Assembly: GCA_028023455.1 (NCBI GenBank) | Contig: JAQFVV010000030.1 | Span: 6,404,501-6,468,500, forward strand | DNA length: 64,000 nt | Direction of reading: 5' to 3' | Source: Epiperipatus broadwayi | Lineage: Eukaryota > Onychophora > Udeonychophora > Euonychophora > Peripatidae | Shown here: piece by piece, positions 1 to 11,469 of the stretch | How the letters are laid out: every line of letters begins with the position of its first letter | How positions within the stretch are numbered: position 1 is the first letter of the stretch | Made by a program: the position numbers and the translations under genes | Notes under the pieces: model-generated | What the model was told of the DNA's origin: nothing | The model's input: the letters and a program-made list of their open reading frames with translations, nothing else | The model's database searches: none

Positions 1-141
1 TCCTAAAAACTCAATTTTAAATATTAGATTATATCACAATTCATTTTTCTCAACTAATTACTTTTAGCCATTGTTAGCACAAATGTGACCTTCCCACATT
101 TCTTTCTGGTGCCAACCTGGAAGGTTACAATATATATATAT
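1..141. other. AT-rich flank, nothing recognised
   Basis: No reading frame or repeat is recognised. It ends in a short TA run that borders the foldback element. Confidence 0.5.
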
Positions 142-602
142 GCTTTACAAAGTGTATAATTATTCTTCTTTCAATATTTGCTTTCCATTCAGTTTAATGC
201 ATTTTTAGTGCCATGCACCATAATCATAACTATTTTACTTCACTTTGTATGTTGTTTTATAGTTGCTGTTATTAATATGCAAATGATCTGATTTACATAT
301 TCCAGTGATTCAATAATTGGATGCTACTAACTCTTTTATTTATTACATTGTTATTGTTTGTGATGCATCAACCGTCTTTTATCTTTATCTTTCTATCATC
401 TAATTCTATACATACTAGTTTGACATTTGAATCACTGGATTATATAAATTATCTCATTTACATATTAATAACAGCCACTATAAAACAGCATACAGAGTGA
501 AATAAAACAAATATGATTATGATGCTTGGCACTGAAAATGCATTAAACTGAATGGAAAATCAAAATATCAAAGAAAGAATAATTACACAATTTGTAAAAC
601 AC
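142..602. mobile_element. Foldback (palindromic) element
   Basis: Two inverted arms of about 175 bp, 142-318 and 425-602, match over almost their whole length with scattered substitutions. They are separated by a unique loop of about 105 bp. The outer ends read TTTACAAA inward from both sides and abut TA and CA microsatellites. No protein is encoded and no hammerhead core is visible, so this looks like a MITE or foldback rather than one of the ribozyme repeats. The superfamily is not identifiable because no clear TSD can be separated from the microsatellite flanks. Confidence 0.7.
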
Positions 603-775
603 ACACACACATATATATTCCATCTTTATTGTTAAAAGAAGGTTGAGTTGCCTTGACAACAGTTTGTAATTGTTGATTGTTAATGATATTGGGATGGTCT
701 AACTGTTGACTGACTTTTAATGATATAAATAATATTTTTGAAATACAAACACAATGCATATACTTGGAGTTTGAA

Positions 776-836
776 TGTAATATAGGGAATTTGAACACAA
801 TATGAAAGTCTGTGTTCAAATCCCCTATATTATATA
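776..836. repeat. Miniature foldback made of family A ends
   Basis: A 61-bp palindrome: TATAGGGAATTTGAACACA is followed by a short spacer and its inverted copy. The terminal motif (TATAGGG, TTTGAAC, then GAAAGTCTG) matches the ends of the family A repeats at 7.5 and 30.4 kb, so this is probably an internal-deletion derivative. It is flanked by TA repeats. Confidence 0.6.
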
Positions 837-843
837 TATATAT

Positions 844-1660
844 ACAAAATTTATTATATATAATTAATAATGTTTAAAGCAATATTATGTATACATACAT
901 TGAAAGAAAATCTAAAAATTAATTCCTACTCTAGAAAATATAAGATTCTCTTATATATATATAAAATTATTTATTAAATCTTTCACAAATGAATATTAAT
1001 AAGCAGTTTCTTAAAATATATCTTATATATCTAACAAGCATTTTTATTGTATCATCATCGTTTTGACCATTACTAATTTATCTCACATGCAATCATTTTT
1101 AGGTATTTTATAATGTTTTGGAATTCAGTTTAATTCTCTAAATATTCAGCTATTTTTATTTCTTCCAGCAACAATTTCAGTTCAGCTTCATTTGACCCTC
1201 GTGATTTTTTCAATGACATCAATAATTTCTGTTCATTTTCTTCATCTGCATATTTCACTTTTGATTTTTTCTTATTAATCCCAACATGTCTTTCCATACT
1301 TTATTGCATGGATTGATAACTCTAAGTTGCTATTCTTTTAAGCATTCAAGTCACAGATCTGGTAAAATATATCTAGTAAAAAACTTTCATTTTCAAATAA
1401 TTAATAGATAGTTTTATCAAAATCATTTCATGCAAGTTTAACTCTATGAATATTTTATCCATTAGATTTTTTTTTTTTTTTTTTGGTTGTTGTGACTTAT
1501 ACACAATGTGGACACTTGATGGCATTGTTGCTTGCAAAAATAATGAAATGTAATGTTACCCAGCTGGGAATTGCTTTCTATTCTCTGACAATTTTTCAAA
1601 GTATTTTTTAAAAATTTACGAACCAACATTATTTTTTAAATTACATTTTTTAATTACATT
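844..1660. other. AT-rich intergenic stretch
   Basis: It holds low-complexity A/T and poly-T (about 1469-1484). No coding frame or recognised repeat is seen. Confidence 0.4.
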
Positions 1661-1665
1661 ATACC

Positions 1666-1953
1666 TTTCAGTGCATAGTGCTGGCATGTGGGAGGAGGGG
1701 GGGTCTGATGGTTTGCCAATCTGAAGAAGGCCAATATATGCACTAGTCTGATCAAACCAAGCTTTCAGCATGTAGCACTGGAATGTGCAATGGGGGTGTC
1801 CGATGGTTTTGACAATCTGAAGGATTGGCCAATACATGCACTATTCTGAGCAAGAAATCTTTCAGTGCATAGTGCTGGAATGTGGGAGGGAATGATGGTT
1901 TTGCTGATTCAAAAAATCAGCCAATACATGCACTAGTCTGAGCAAACCAAGAT
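1666..1953 (+). repeat. Minisatellite, three ~97-bp units
   Basis: Units begin at about 1666, 1763 and 1860, each with TTTCAG followed by a GTGCATAGTGCTGG-like motif. Each continues through a G-rich patch and CCAATACATGCACTAGTCTG. The units differ by substitutions and small indels, so the array is old. Short frames across it are incidental. Confidence 0.75.
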
Positions 1954-2516
1954 TATGATTTCCAAAACAATGTACAATGACAGCCATTTCATTACTCTCA
2001 TAGCTGTTCTCCCGCAAACGTGGCTTTTCACATGACTTATGTGAAATGGTTCTGGGACATACCTTTTGCAATTGTTTTCATCTTCCAAGATGTGTAGGAA
2101 AATGTGGAAGGGCTTACAATTATTAGCATATAATAATACATCAGGTAAGATGTAAGATCTTACTTCCAATGCACATAAAAACACTTATGGTCAGTTAAAT
2201 TCCATATACTATTCACATCCTATGGTAGCGATCTGTGAACTGTTTGCTATTTCTATAGTGATGCAAAGCACAATGTGCAATGCCATCTAGACCTGCTAAT
2301 GGCTAATACGAACAGAACTGTTCTATAGGTTGTAAGTTGGGCTGTGTAAACAGCATATTTCTGTGCCTTTGCAGAGAAACAATGCCATTAAGTGGCCACA
2401 TCGGGTGTTAGTCACAACTACCATTTTTTAAAATAATTTGACTAAAATATTTATTGTTGTTAACTCATTCTAATTTCCTATTATTAATTTTATGTCAAAA
2501 ATTACTGAATATTAGT

Positions 2517-2704
2517 CCCTTTTTTGCATTACCTTCAGTCCTATTTGTTTTGTTTTCATTAGATAACTTTTACATTGTTTTAAAACTCTGAAGCAATATG
2601 TAGAAAAATACCCTTTTTTGCATTACCTTCAGTCCTATTTGTTTTGTTTTCATTAGATAACTTTTACATTGTTTTAAAACTCTGAAGCAATATGTAGAAA
2701 AATA
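2517..2704 (+). repeat. 94-bp exact tandem duplication
   Basis: 2517-2610 and 2611-2704 read identically, from CCCTTTTTTGCATTACC to TAGAAAAATA. The absence of differences, in contrast to the other tandem repeats here, suggests a recent duplication or an assembly artefact. Confidence 0.9.
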
Positions 2705-3369
2705 CATATCAGCTGCAAAATCTGGATGACTTCCTCAATCTCTATTTATTTTTTATTCTTTTAGCTTTCCATTTTAATCCATAAATTTCTTGTAAAATGT
2801 TTTGGAGAAATGAAGCTATTTTATTGGATATCCTTGTCACTGTTTATTTTCTTAGGATCACTATATATTCTAATCTCTGTTGTTGAATTTTTATAAATAT
2901 TCATCATATGGTTTCTATAACTTGATGTTACAAAAATTAATCATAGCAGAAATGTTTATGAAATCAAATACCTTTTCATTATTTACTAATCAATGCATAA
3001 TGGTAACTCAAGAGTCTATTCTATACTTTCTCCTAATATCTGTATTTAATTCACTGTATTTAAATTACGATTAATCAATCAGATTGTACTTTTCATCGAT
3101 GTAAATCCAAAACTCATTGTAATGATCTTGTAAAGCCCTTGTATGGACCAGTAAGTATAATTTCTAATACTTTCCTTTTTTAAACATCAATATCATTACA
3201 GCAAATACTGCAATCTTTTAGTACAGTTTTCTCATTCACATATTTGGTGCAGAGCAACAATTTCTTTCTTCTTTGTTTTTTTTTAAATATCTAAATTAAT
3301 TCCATTATATGTTTCACCTCTTAGCATTTCAAAAGATTTAAAATATATTAACTACTTTTTTGTGTGTTT

Positions 3370-6300
3370 TTTTATGATGATAAGCTTTATTTGTCTTAAA
3401 GGGTTACAAGAGATTACATAGCTTGGATTGCTGAGTTTACATGGGCAATCGGTAGTTGTAGGTTTACATATACAAAAGTTGATTTATTATTTTACACTGG
3501 ATTGCAGGAATTTTTACATACTGTGGCTTAGTTACATGGTTTTACATAGCCTGCGTTGCTGTGGTTACATGAGTAATCTGTAGTTGTAGATTTATTTATG
3601 TAAAAGGTTTTTTTTTGTTTTGTTTTAATCAAATTTTGTTTATTTTAAATTCAAAGTAACAATATATTTCTTTACTATAGGAAAAGTTTCATTGCTTATT
3701 TAACAATTGGTACTTTCTGTTTTTTTTAATTAAAATAATAATACTGATCATTTCCATGATAGGAGATATGTATTCAGGTATGAAAGGGATCCGCCTTAGA
3801 GAGACAAATCAATTAGCTTCCATGTGGCATCATAGATGTAGGAGAGGGTCAAATTCTGGTCTCTTTTCCGAATTTTTTCCATTTTGTCAATGTATAAATC
3901 AAGCGGTGCTCCAGTGCATGATTAAAGGTGAGACAACACCAAATGTACCATAACAAAAACAATAAGAATGTTGATGAGCATATCTCCAGTATATTGTCAA
4001 TGAGAGTAGATAAAGAAAGCTTTTTTTCATTTAGTATGGAGGCTATAAGGTCTCTGTAGGGTTAAAGGGAAACACTGTGGCAGAGGAGGTAAAGAGAAAT
4101 TTCCTCTTCTCTGAGACATAGGGTGCAAATGGAATCTATGTTTGAGAATCCTCAGTGGTGTACAATAAAATATTTAGTAGGCAATGCATTGAGGTTTATC
4201 TTCAACAGGAAGTCAAAGAATTTGGGTTCAAGGAACAATCACTTACATTTCTTGATTAGCAGATGTTTGTTAAGCCAAGGGAGAGTTGATCCTGCAGAAA
4301 CATCAGGATTAAGGATGTAGTATGCTTCCCAGAAATTGATTTTCATTGATAATGGATTGTTAGGAAGAGTAGTAAATTCCCAGAAATTGATTTTCATTGA
4401 GAATGGATTGTTAGGAAGAGTAGTAAATTTGGAGATGAGGTGTGAGGGTTGCCAGCCAAGTGTTAACAGGGGGAGGCTTATCTGTGGGAGTGATCTGAGG
4501 CACATTCTGTAGACAGAGTTGTAGAAACATTGAAATATAAATGTATCTATGGAATGTAGGGATAACCCATTAAGCTTTGTGGGTTTCTGCAGGCTTCTCA
4601 AGCTGATGGTCATACTTCTTCCCCCTCTAATCAGATCAGTGCACATCTTGTATATCTTCCTGATGAAGACTGGTGAAATTGACCACTGGGGTGAAATAGG
4701 ATGTTCTGGAGGAATATTAGCATATTGATAAGGAAGGACTTGGTGAACATGGACATGTAAACTTTGGATAGGGAGGATGTGATCTTCTGTGTAGATTGAA
4801 GTAGCTTATTTTGGATAGATCTCCTTATGGCAGAGATGGATTCAAATATAGGGATGCCTAAGAAGTTCTGACGCTTTGCTACAAATTGGGCAGTATTGAT
4901 CTTACCAGAATATAAATACCAGGTGGATGACTTGGTCATATTAAATTGAAAGCCAGTTTGATCCGAGAACTCTCTAAGCACTGAAAGAAGTCTGGGGATT
5001 AGTTTTTTTGAAGAAAGAAAAACAGCCAAGTTGTTCATATAGGTGATGTGATGAATTAATGTATTTAATGTTGGCATATGGATGCCAGGAAGAGAACTCT
5101 CAATTTGAAGGAGCAGAGGGTTGAGGTACATGATGAAAAACAGGGTGCTGAGAGGAGAGGCCTGTGGAATGGAGGATGTGGTGGAGAAAGGAGGGAAAGC
5201 TTCCCATTCAGTGAGATGCTCACTTCACGATTGTAGAGGAGGTTCCTAATAATATTGATGATTTCAGAAGAGATGTCATGTTTGCCAAGTAAGGTTAAAT
5301 GGGTATTGATTTGGATAGAATCAAAGGCAGCAGTGATGTCAAGCTACACAACCACTGGTCTAGATTTCCTGGAGGATCTAATGTGGTCAATAGTGATTTT
5401 AAATAAATTGATGGCATTTGCAGTTGAGCCACCCTCTTTTTCAAATTGGTATTATGAAATAAGGGGAAGAATTTTGTTTTAAATTGAGTCTATTTGACCT
5501 TGACCATCAGTGGGGTATAGAGATGGGCTGCAGATTCTCCAGTGGAGAAGAAATTATGTTGCACTTTAAGAATGGCACCATTGCTGTGGGATAAAGACCA
5601 CTGATGTCTTGGACTTTTAATTAAGTTGTACATGATTGGAACAGAGAATTTGGACAAGTGTAACAGTAGGAATCAAGGGATTGCATGTAGCCCCGGATGG
5701 GTGCATTCAGGCATCAAGGTTAATTTGGACAGAACATCTTCTGAAATGCCATAGTCAGAGGGTGTAGAATCCCAAGTTGAATCCTGCCTGTAGTCAGATG
5801 GAGAACTTTCCCCTGAAGTACGAAAAAATTTTGAGAAGCATGTTAGATCTGGAATAAAGTTTATTTTCCACTATAATCAATGATGTATGACATAGTGAGT
5901 CTCTTGTCTCTATGGCCCAGAGCCCACCTAATGTAGCCCCTGGGCCAATTGTGGGGATGACTCAAGAAAATTTTTGATTTTTTAATAGAGAGATATTCTG
6001 CCAAAATTAACTGCTTATTTTTGTATTGGGATTTCAGGTTAATGATGGATTCCACAGGGATTGTATTAGGGAAAGATTTCTTAGGATGTTGTTGAGTGAT
6101 TCAAGTTCCAAGAGGAGAGATGATGGCCCTTTATTATGTGAAGTATAGTTAGAGATTAGGGACATTAAAATATGGATGAAGGAAAACCAGACATCGATCG
6201 GTGGCAGAGAAAGAATATGGATCTTGTGAAAATATAGGTATGCCTCAGAGAGATGGCTTAAGGCAATGTGGACTTGGGACGGATTTTCATGGTTGTGCTA

Positions 6301-6480
6301 AGTCTTGGAATATTGCATGAATCAAGATTTAGAGATAGTTCAAGGGATAATGCCAAATGGTTGGAAAAGGCTATAGGTTGGAGTGAGGGATCAATTAAAA
6401 AGTGTAGATTGGGAGTATAATAGGTGAGGTCTATGAGAGAGGTATAATAGATGAGGTTTATGAGAGAGGTATACATCCTA
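3370..6480 (-). mobile_element. Decayed non-LTR retrotransposon (LINE)
   Basis: This minus-strand unit starts near 6480, runs through a damaged reverse transcriptase, and ends in a noncoding 3-prime tail near 3370. The tail contains an internal duplication: 3414-3472 resembles 3539-3596, both with TTACATAGC and GTAGTTGTAG. The outer limits are approximate because I could not find a TSD. Stops, frameshifts and a mutated catalytic motif show that it is dead. The clade is not assigned. Confidence 0.65.
4239..5470 (-). pseudogene. LINE reverse transcriptase, inactivated
   Basis: On the minus strand, 5406-5435 encodes GGSTANAIN, the finger-region motif of non-LTR reverse transcriptases. It is followed by SRKSRPVVV, an in-frame stop, then LDITAAFDSI (about 5307-5343), which is motif A with its catalytic Asp intact. 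The frame is lost before motif B and resumes at about 5131 with MYLNPLL. Motif C reads YMNN (5030-5041) where active enzymes have a Y-x-D-D, so both catalytic aspartates of that motif are gone. FNMTKSS and FLGIPIF follow, as in the thumb-proximal region of LINE enzymes. Downstream (4326-4428) a 51-bp tandem duplication repeats a 17-residue segment in frame. The product would have copied element RNA at the nick in target DNA. It is now a fossil. Confidence 0.75.
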
Positions 6481-7031
6481 GTCCATGCACTTCATAGTAT
6501 CACCTTTTTAATTTTTTTAAAAATTTTTTTATTGCTGAAACAACTTGCTGTGTTATATTTGTGATATTTATATTTGTTTCCCATAAATCTCTCTATCAAT
6601 CCACGTTATATATTATATATTATTATTAACTCTTTTTCTTATCATTTTACAACATTCTAGATATTCAATTCTTTCAATGGATCATTTAAAATATTTTTAT
6701 ATTTCTTTTTTTGTACAATATCTTAATTTCACTGAAAAATTTATTGGCTATTTTGGTGCTTTTTGTATGGTTGCACAGTTGACTTTAGTACATCAGCTAT
6801 TTTCTTACTGATTTAGTTCAAGTCTATACTTTCACTGAAGACTTAATATTTATAACAATTTAAAAATTCTATCTTAAATTTATTAAAATATTTTAGAAGG
6901 TTAAAATATCAAACTATAAATATTAACTTTCTAATAGCTCTAGTATCGCTAGCTTTGATTATTACCTATTTTATATCTTACTCAGCGATATAGTTATAGT
7001 AAATCAAGGCAATAAGTATATCCCTCTACCT
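6480..7031. other. AT-rich spacer
   Basis: Between the LINE 5-prime side and the first SINE I see only AT-rich sequence with no coding potential. Confidence 0.4.
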
Positions 7032-7143
7032 GTCAAGCGTTGTTAGCCAAGAGGTCATCACAGCTGCCTTGCAAGCAAGTAATTGGTTGCAGATGGTTGT
7101 AGGTTCACGTCCCAGCCGATGCTATGACATATGAAAAAAAAAA
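7032..7143 (+). mobile_element. tRNA-derived SINE, long-loop subfamily
   Basis: It starts GTCAAGCGTTG and has a degenerate A box (GTTAGCCAAGAGG). After an extended middle (GCAAGCAAGTAATTGG) comes a B box (GGTTCACGTCCC), then GATGCTATGACATATG and an A-rich tail. RNA polymerase III promoters of this kind mark tRNA-derived SINEs. The extra middle segment separates this copy from the short form at 20556 and 32231. Confidence 0.8.
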
Positions 7144-7469
7144 GTATATTCCTCTAGGTCTTGGTCTTAGAATTCCTTTGATTGGCATTCATTAAATTAA
7201 AGGAGAATAATAAACTCTTTAAGTATGATAATGGCTTAATATTTTCATTACTAATAATAATTTGTGAGGGTGTTTATTATAATGGCTTCTGATATAAGGG
7301 ATCTCAGAATTTATGATAATACAAGTATGAAAAAAAATTATAAGAATATTAATATTACTTTCTTGCATGCTTGTTCCGTCTAGTAATTCTTGATTCTAAA
7401 TAAATTTATACTATTTTTTTAGACAATTTTATATTTTATTTTTTCTAATGTAGAAAATTTTTTTTGAGT

Positions 7470-7780
7470 AGCTCTTCATATAAGGGATTCGAACTCAGAC
7501 TTTCACATGACCCTCAACTCTCCATGCCATCTCATATTGCTGACCCATATGATCACACACATGTTGAAAAATAAATAATCACCAATATACATATTTCATG
7601 TTAAATCAGCAATCATCAGTTGGTCCAGATTACTATCTCCACACATATATACAATCAGTGCTCAGTTTTATATTAAGATAGCCAATCTTCATACTTTAAT
7701 GGACAGATTTCAAACTACTCCAATCCACAATCAGCCCGTCATTGAAAATCTGACGATGGAAGGTTCAAAGCCAACGTTAG
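7470..7780 (-). mobile_element. Family A repeat with hammerhead
   Basis: It begins on the plus strand at GGGATTCGAACTCAGAC and shares the internal order of the other A copies: a GATCACACACATG patch, ATAAATAATCACCAATAT, the ribozyme, GTGCTCAG and CTTTAATGGACAG. The end near 7740-7780 (TTGAAAATCTGACGATGG) is shared with copies at 28.2 and 29.2 kb. It has no coding capacity. The strand given is that of the ribozyme. Confidence 0.75.
7581..7624 (-). ncRNA. Hammerhead ribozyme, family A (weakened stem II)
   Basis: Read on the minus strand: stem I strand ACCAA (7620-7624), core CTGATGA (7613-7619), stem II 7598-7612, GAAA (7594-7597), a short AT stem III ending at an A cleavage position, and the complementary stem I strand TTGGT (7581-7585). 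Stem II has one C-A mismatch caused by a substitution. Order and spacing fit the natural hammerhead fold with a very short stem III. Confidence 0.65.
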
Positions 7781-7859
7781 TGCCAAGGTTGTCATCCTAC
7801 CCATGTTGACGTTAAGTCATTTTGAATCATCATGTACCGGAGAATAATTTATTTATTGT

Positions 7860-9080
7860 GTTCCCTTTACAAATCTGTTTTATTTATTTTTTATTTTTTT
7901 CAGCAGTAGTTCTATGCAGTTTTGAAAAATGTGGTCAGATTGTAGCTAGTCAATAACTAACTAAAATATAAAACTGTGCCCATACTTAAAAGTGTTAAAG
8001 AAGTAAATAGTGATTTTGCATAGACGAGGAGAAATCATTTTTTTCTTAATGAGTGAGTTTATTAAATCATTCTGTATAATAAATAATCAAAAATTTTATT
8101 ATAAATAAATAAGAACAAAAAAATTAGCATTTTGAAGTGGGGGGGGTGAGACTTTGCTTTAAACTCAGTTTTCATAGTGAAACCATTAATCTCATTAGTC
8201 GATTATTGCTTCTTGTGATGAATCTATTAAGTACATTATAGACTTGAAAACATATTTTCTATTAATTCATCTCTGGTGTCCTTCATTTAGATGCTTCTAT
8301 GTTCATTACTGTTTGTTTTTTCAAAGAATAATTCTTAATATACAGATTTTTATCTTTAAATTGTTTTCCAATTCTAGCATTAAAATCTTTCGCGACACTT
8401 TTAAAGTATTGTTAAATCTGATCAAAAATATTTAGATGCACACAATTCTCTATTACTTTATCAGAATAAGAATTTGTAGTCCCCATAGACTGAGGTATCT
8501 ACATTCCATTTTTCCTTAATTGATTCTTTAAAACACTGTCAGTCAACATCATAAAATGATATTGGGATAAGTAATTGATAAAGTGAAGTTTCGGTCTACT
8601 TTACACATATCAAATGTAGGGACATAATTAGTTTTTAAAAAATACAATAGAAAAGATAAAAATGAAACGTTTTCTCATGTTATAATAAATCATTTTTTAT
8701 TTTGTTGGTTTTATAAATTAATGCCAAAAAATAATAATAAACTTTGTGTTCTTTATTTTTATTGTTAAAATGTTTTTATTTGAGAAAAAAATCTAAAACC
8801 TGAAACTTGAGTTGTTTATTTATGTTATTTTATTATTATTTTAGTGTTATTAGTTTTTGTTTTTTTAAGTTATTTTTGTAAGAAATTGATTTTCAAAAGA
8901 AAATTAACAATTGTCCGTTAATTTTTTATTTCTCTCCCCCTCCCCTCAATACCATCTTTCTCTAGCTCAAAACCATATAAGGAATTGAAACAACAAATAA
9001 TATTAGAAGTTCAAAAACAAAGCTGTCAATAACAAATAATAATGTTTTAAATTACACATTGAATTTATAATAAATTAATT
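7860..9080. other. AT-rich spacer
   Basis: No repeat or frame is recognised. A G8 run lies at about 8140 and a C-rich patch at about 8935-8946. Confidence 0.4.
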
Positions 9081-9083
9081 TTT

Positions 9084-9319
9084 AAGTCGATATTTATGTT
9101 TCAAAGCATACTTTATTGATTAAAAAACAATGATTACATGGTAAGATTGGGCTTACACAGTAAGCATAAGTCTGTTCCTGTGTCTAAACAGTTCTGCAGG
9201 GCCTAAGATTGTTTACAGATATATAGAAGAGTATCGAAAGTTGCCTGAATTCAGCTTGTCTAATTTTTTTTAAATATACATTATGTTGATGGACCCCGTC
9301 AAAAGTCGATATTTATGTT
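9084..9319 (-). mobile_element. 5-prime-truncated retroelement end with 17-bp TSD
   Basis: AAGTCGATATTTATGTT occurs at 9084-9100 and again at 9303-9319, enclosing a 202-bp insert. Read on the minus strand, the insert ends with AATCAATAAAGTATGC, a polyadenylation-like signal close to its 3-prime boundary. The perfect duplication and 3-prime-only content are what target-primed LINE insertion leaves. The parent LINE is not identified. Confidence 0.75.
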
Positions 9320-9610
9320 AGTAGTTTTATCAGAAAGTTCTTCTCCAAAGAAAAAAAATTTTCAATTTATCCGTTATTTATTTCAGTATTATTTCATAAT
9401 GTCAAGTTGCAGTGTTAAAAGAATCACTAAATGTAAAATAGAATGAAAATACTGAAGTCAATAAGTATTATATTTGTTGGAGCATAAATCTCATTTATAT
9501 GCATTTGGTGTGTTCCATTAATTTGAATAACTAATCTTATCATTCTATCTGTTTTACTATCAATATCCACAATGATTACTCTTTTTTATTGCATTGCCAA
9601 ATGTATCCCA

Positions 9611-9845
9611 TATAATACTAAATCATCCATGCACTTTACTTCTTGTACACGGTGCTTTATTTACCACCCTCTTTTACAGTTTACAGTTTTGATTGCCACA
9701 TCAATCTTCTTCAGAACTTTTTATCTCCTAACTGCTAAGTTCTGAAGAAGATTGCTAGGGCAATCGAAACTGTAACCTGTAAAAAAGGGTGGTAAATAAA
9801 GCATTATGTAACTGTAGTAAAGTGAATGGATGATTTAGTATTATA
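9611..9845. mobile_element. Near-perfect palindrome with hammerhead-like arms
   Basis: Arms 9611-9720 and about 9733-9845 are inverted copies, including TTTACCACCCT/AGGGTGGTAAA and outer TATAATACTAAATCATCC. The right arm (+) holds CTGAAGA (9742-9748), a 6-bp stem (GATTGC with GCAATC) and GAAAC (9766-9770). The left arm (-) has CTGAAGA (9708-9714) but AAAAC in place of GAAAC. The order matches a hammerhead, but one extra A sits between core and stem II and stem I is only about 3 bp. Ribozyme activity is therefore uncertain. Confidence 0.65.
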
Positions 9846-9849
9846 CAAT

Positions 9850-11349
9850 AATATCCACAGTGCTAATTTCTCATTTTTTATTTATAACAAATCCTACTCC
9901 TCTTCATCTTTTCTTCTAATTTCACAAAGACTGACAATAAACAATTTATTTTATATAGCGCAATGTATATAAACTGTAATAAATAATGAACATTAAGCTA
10001 TTGCACATGAGCTTTGTAGATTTTAAATAATAAATGAATACTTCCACTTCAAACACAAGATAAATATTTTATATAATCTTAAAGTGTCTTTTCTTCACTA
10101 TCTCATGATAATGATCTATAGTAATAGGTTGCTAAATAATAGATCATCAAAAATTTATTTATGTATGAAGCAATTTTTTTTTTTTTTTCAAATTTATCCA
10201 TGTAAGGAAAAGCAAGAAATAATTCATAAAGTTAAAATAAGAAGTTGGACAGTATTGAAAAAGATTTTGACAACTGAGATAACTATTAATGGTGTCCCAG
10301 ATTAATTATTAACTCAATAATATCATTATTTTTGTTTTCAGAGCTGTGCAGCACATCAACAAGCAGTTTTGAAACTTGCTTAAACAGTATCTTTTCCAGA
10401 ATTATCCATATTTTGATATTTTTTTACACAAAAGGCCTTGCATTTACCCTGTGATATATATAAACCCTGAAAAAACAGTTGGCAGATTTTATCAAATCAT
10501 TTTGTATATATATATATATTGTAACAGCGCCTCTAGCGGCCATCGTGCACCTCCACAAGTACCAAAATTTGCAACCATGAACTTTCTAAACTAGCAGTCA
10601 ATCAGCTGAGAAAAATAGTACTCTGTTAGTGCTACGATGCAATCAAAAGGACATTTCTTCTAACTGTGACTCAAATTGTTATAAGAACACAGAGCACTAC
10701 AGTAAACTTATATAAGTCTGAGAAATCAAAGGGTAGTAACTTTTATATAGAGAGAAATTTATCAATGTTAGTGCATCTGACTCTCTATGACTTGAATTCA
10801 AACTCTGGCCAAATAAATTTTAAATAAGTTTTAATCAGGCTTACATTTTTTTTAGATAAACAGCAGCACATAATAAGCCCCAATAACTATTCAAAAAAAA
10901 GTCAAATAGTGATTGAAAACTGCTTATAGTCTAACCAACCAGCCATTAATAATTTTCCTTTTTATGTAAGTAGCTGTTGAAAAGATCTTTTTTGTGTAAT
11001 AGGTTATTTATGGACTATACCTTTTTCAAGAATAAATGAAGGATTATACATATATTGACATATATCCAGACAACGTTTTACTTTATTCTGCCACAGGAAA
11101 AAACTTGTTTTAGAAGAAATAAGCAAAATCTTCATGCTGATATTTACTGAAAACATATCTATTTCTTCCAATATGAGGTAAGTAAAGGAGGAGGAAATCA
11201 GTTAGCCATTTATATTCTGATATATAGTTTTTTAAAAATTGAAAGCACATTGGGGGGGGGGGGCAAAGCCTGTTTTAAAACAATGTTAAAATACTTGGAC
11301 AAGCATTTTGAGAAAAACCTGAAAATTGATTTAAAAGATTGAAAAAGTT
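9850..11349. other. AT-rich stretch with one LTR-like start
   Basis: Mostly featureless. At 10520, after a TA run, TGTAACAGCGCCTCTAGCGG begins a GC-richer patch. It resembles the start of the LTR-like insertion at 59259 (TGTAACA, then GGCGCCATCTAG further in). It could be a truncated LTR, but no matching end was found. A G12 run lies at about 11252-11263. Confidence 0.3.
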
Positions 11350-11463
11350 GTCAAGCATTGTTAACCGAGAGGTCAGCGCAACCGCCTTGCAAGCAATCAG
11401 TTGGTTGCAGACGGTTGTTGCGGATTCGCCTCCCGGCCGATGCTATGACATATGGAGAAAAAA
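11350..11463 (+). mobile_element. tRNA-derived SINE, long-loop subfamily
   Basis: Same architecture as the copy at 7032: GTCAAGCATTG, A-box region TTAACCGAGAGGTC, extended GCAAGCAATCAGTTGG, B-box-like GGATTCGCCTCCC, GATGCTATGACATATG and an A-rich tail. Confidence 0.8.
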
Positions 11464-11469
11464 AGATTG

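Noticed and set aside
4664-4710. CTGATGAAGACTGG with downstream GGTGAAAT, a possible hammerhead
   Set aside because: It lies in the dead LINE, the would-be stem II cannot pair flush against GAAA, and no stem I complement follows.
10520-10720. A complete LTR starting TGTAACAGCGCC
   Set aside because: Only a start-like motif is seen. No matching end, TSD or second copy could be located.
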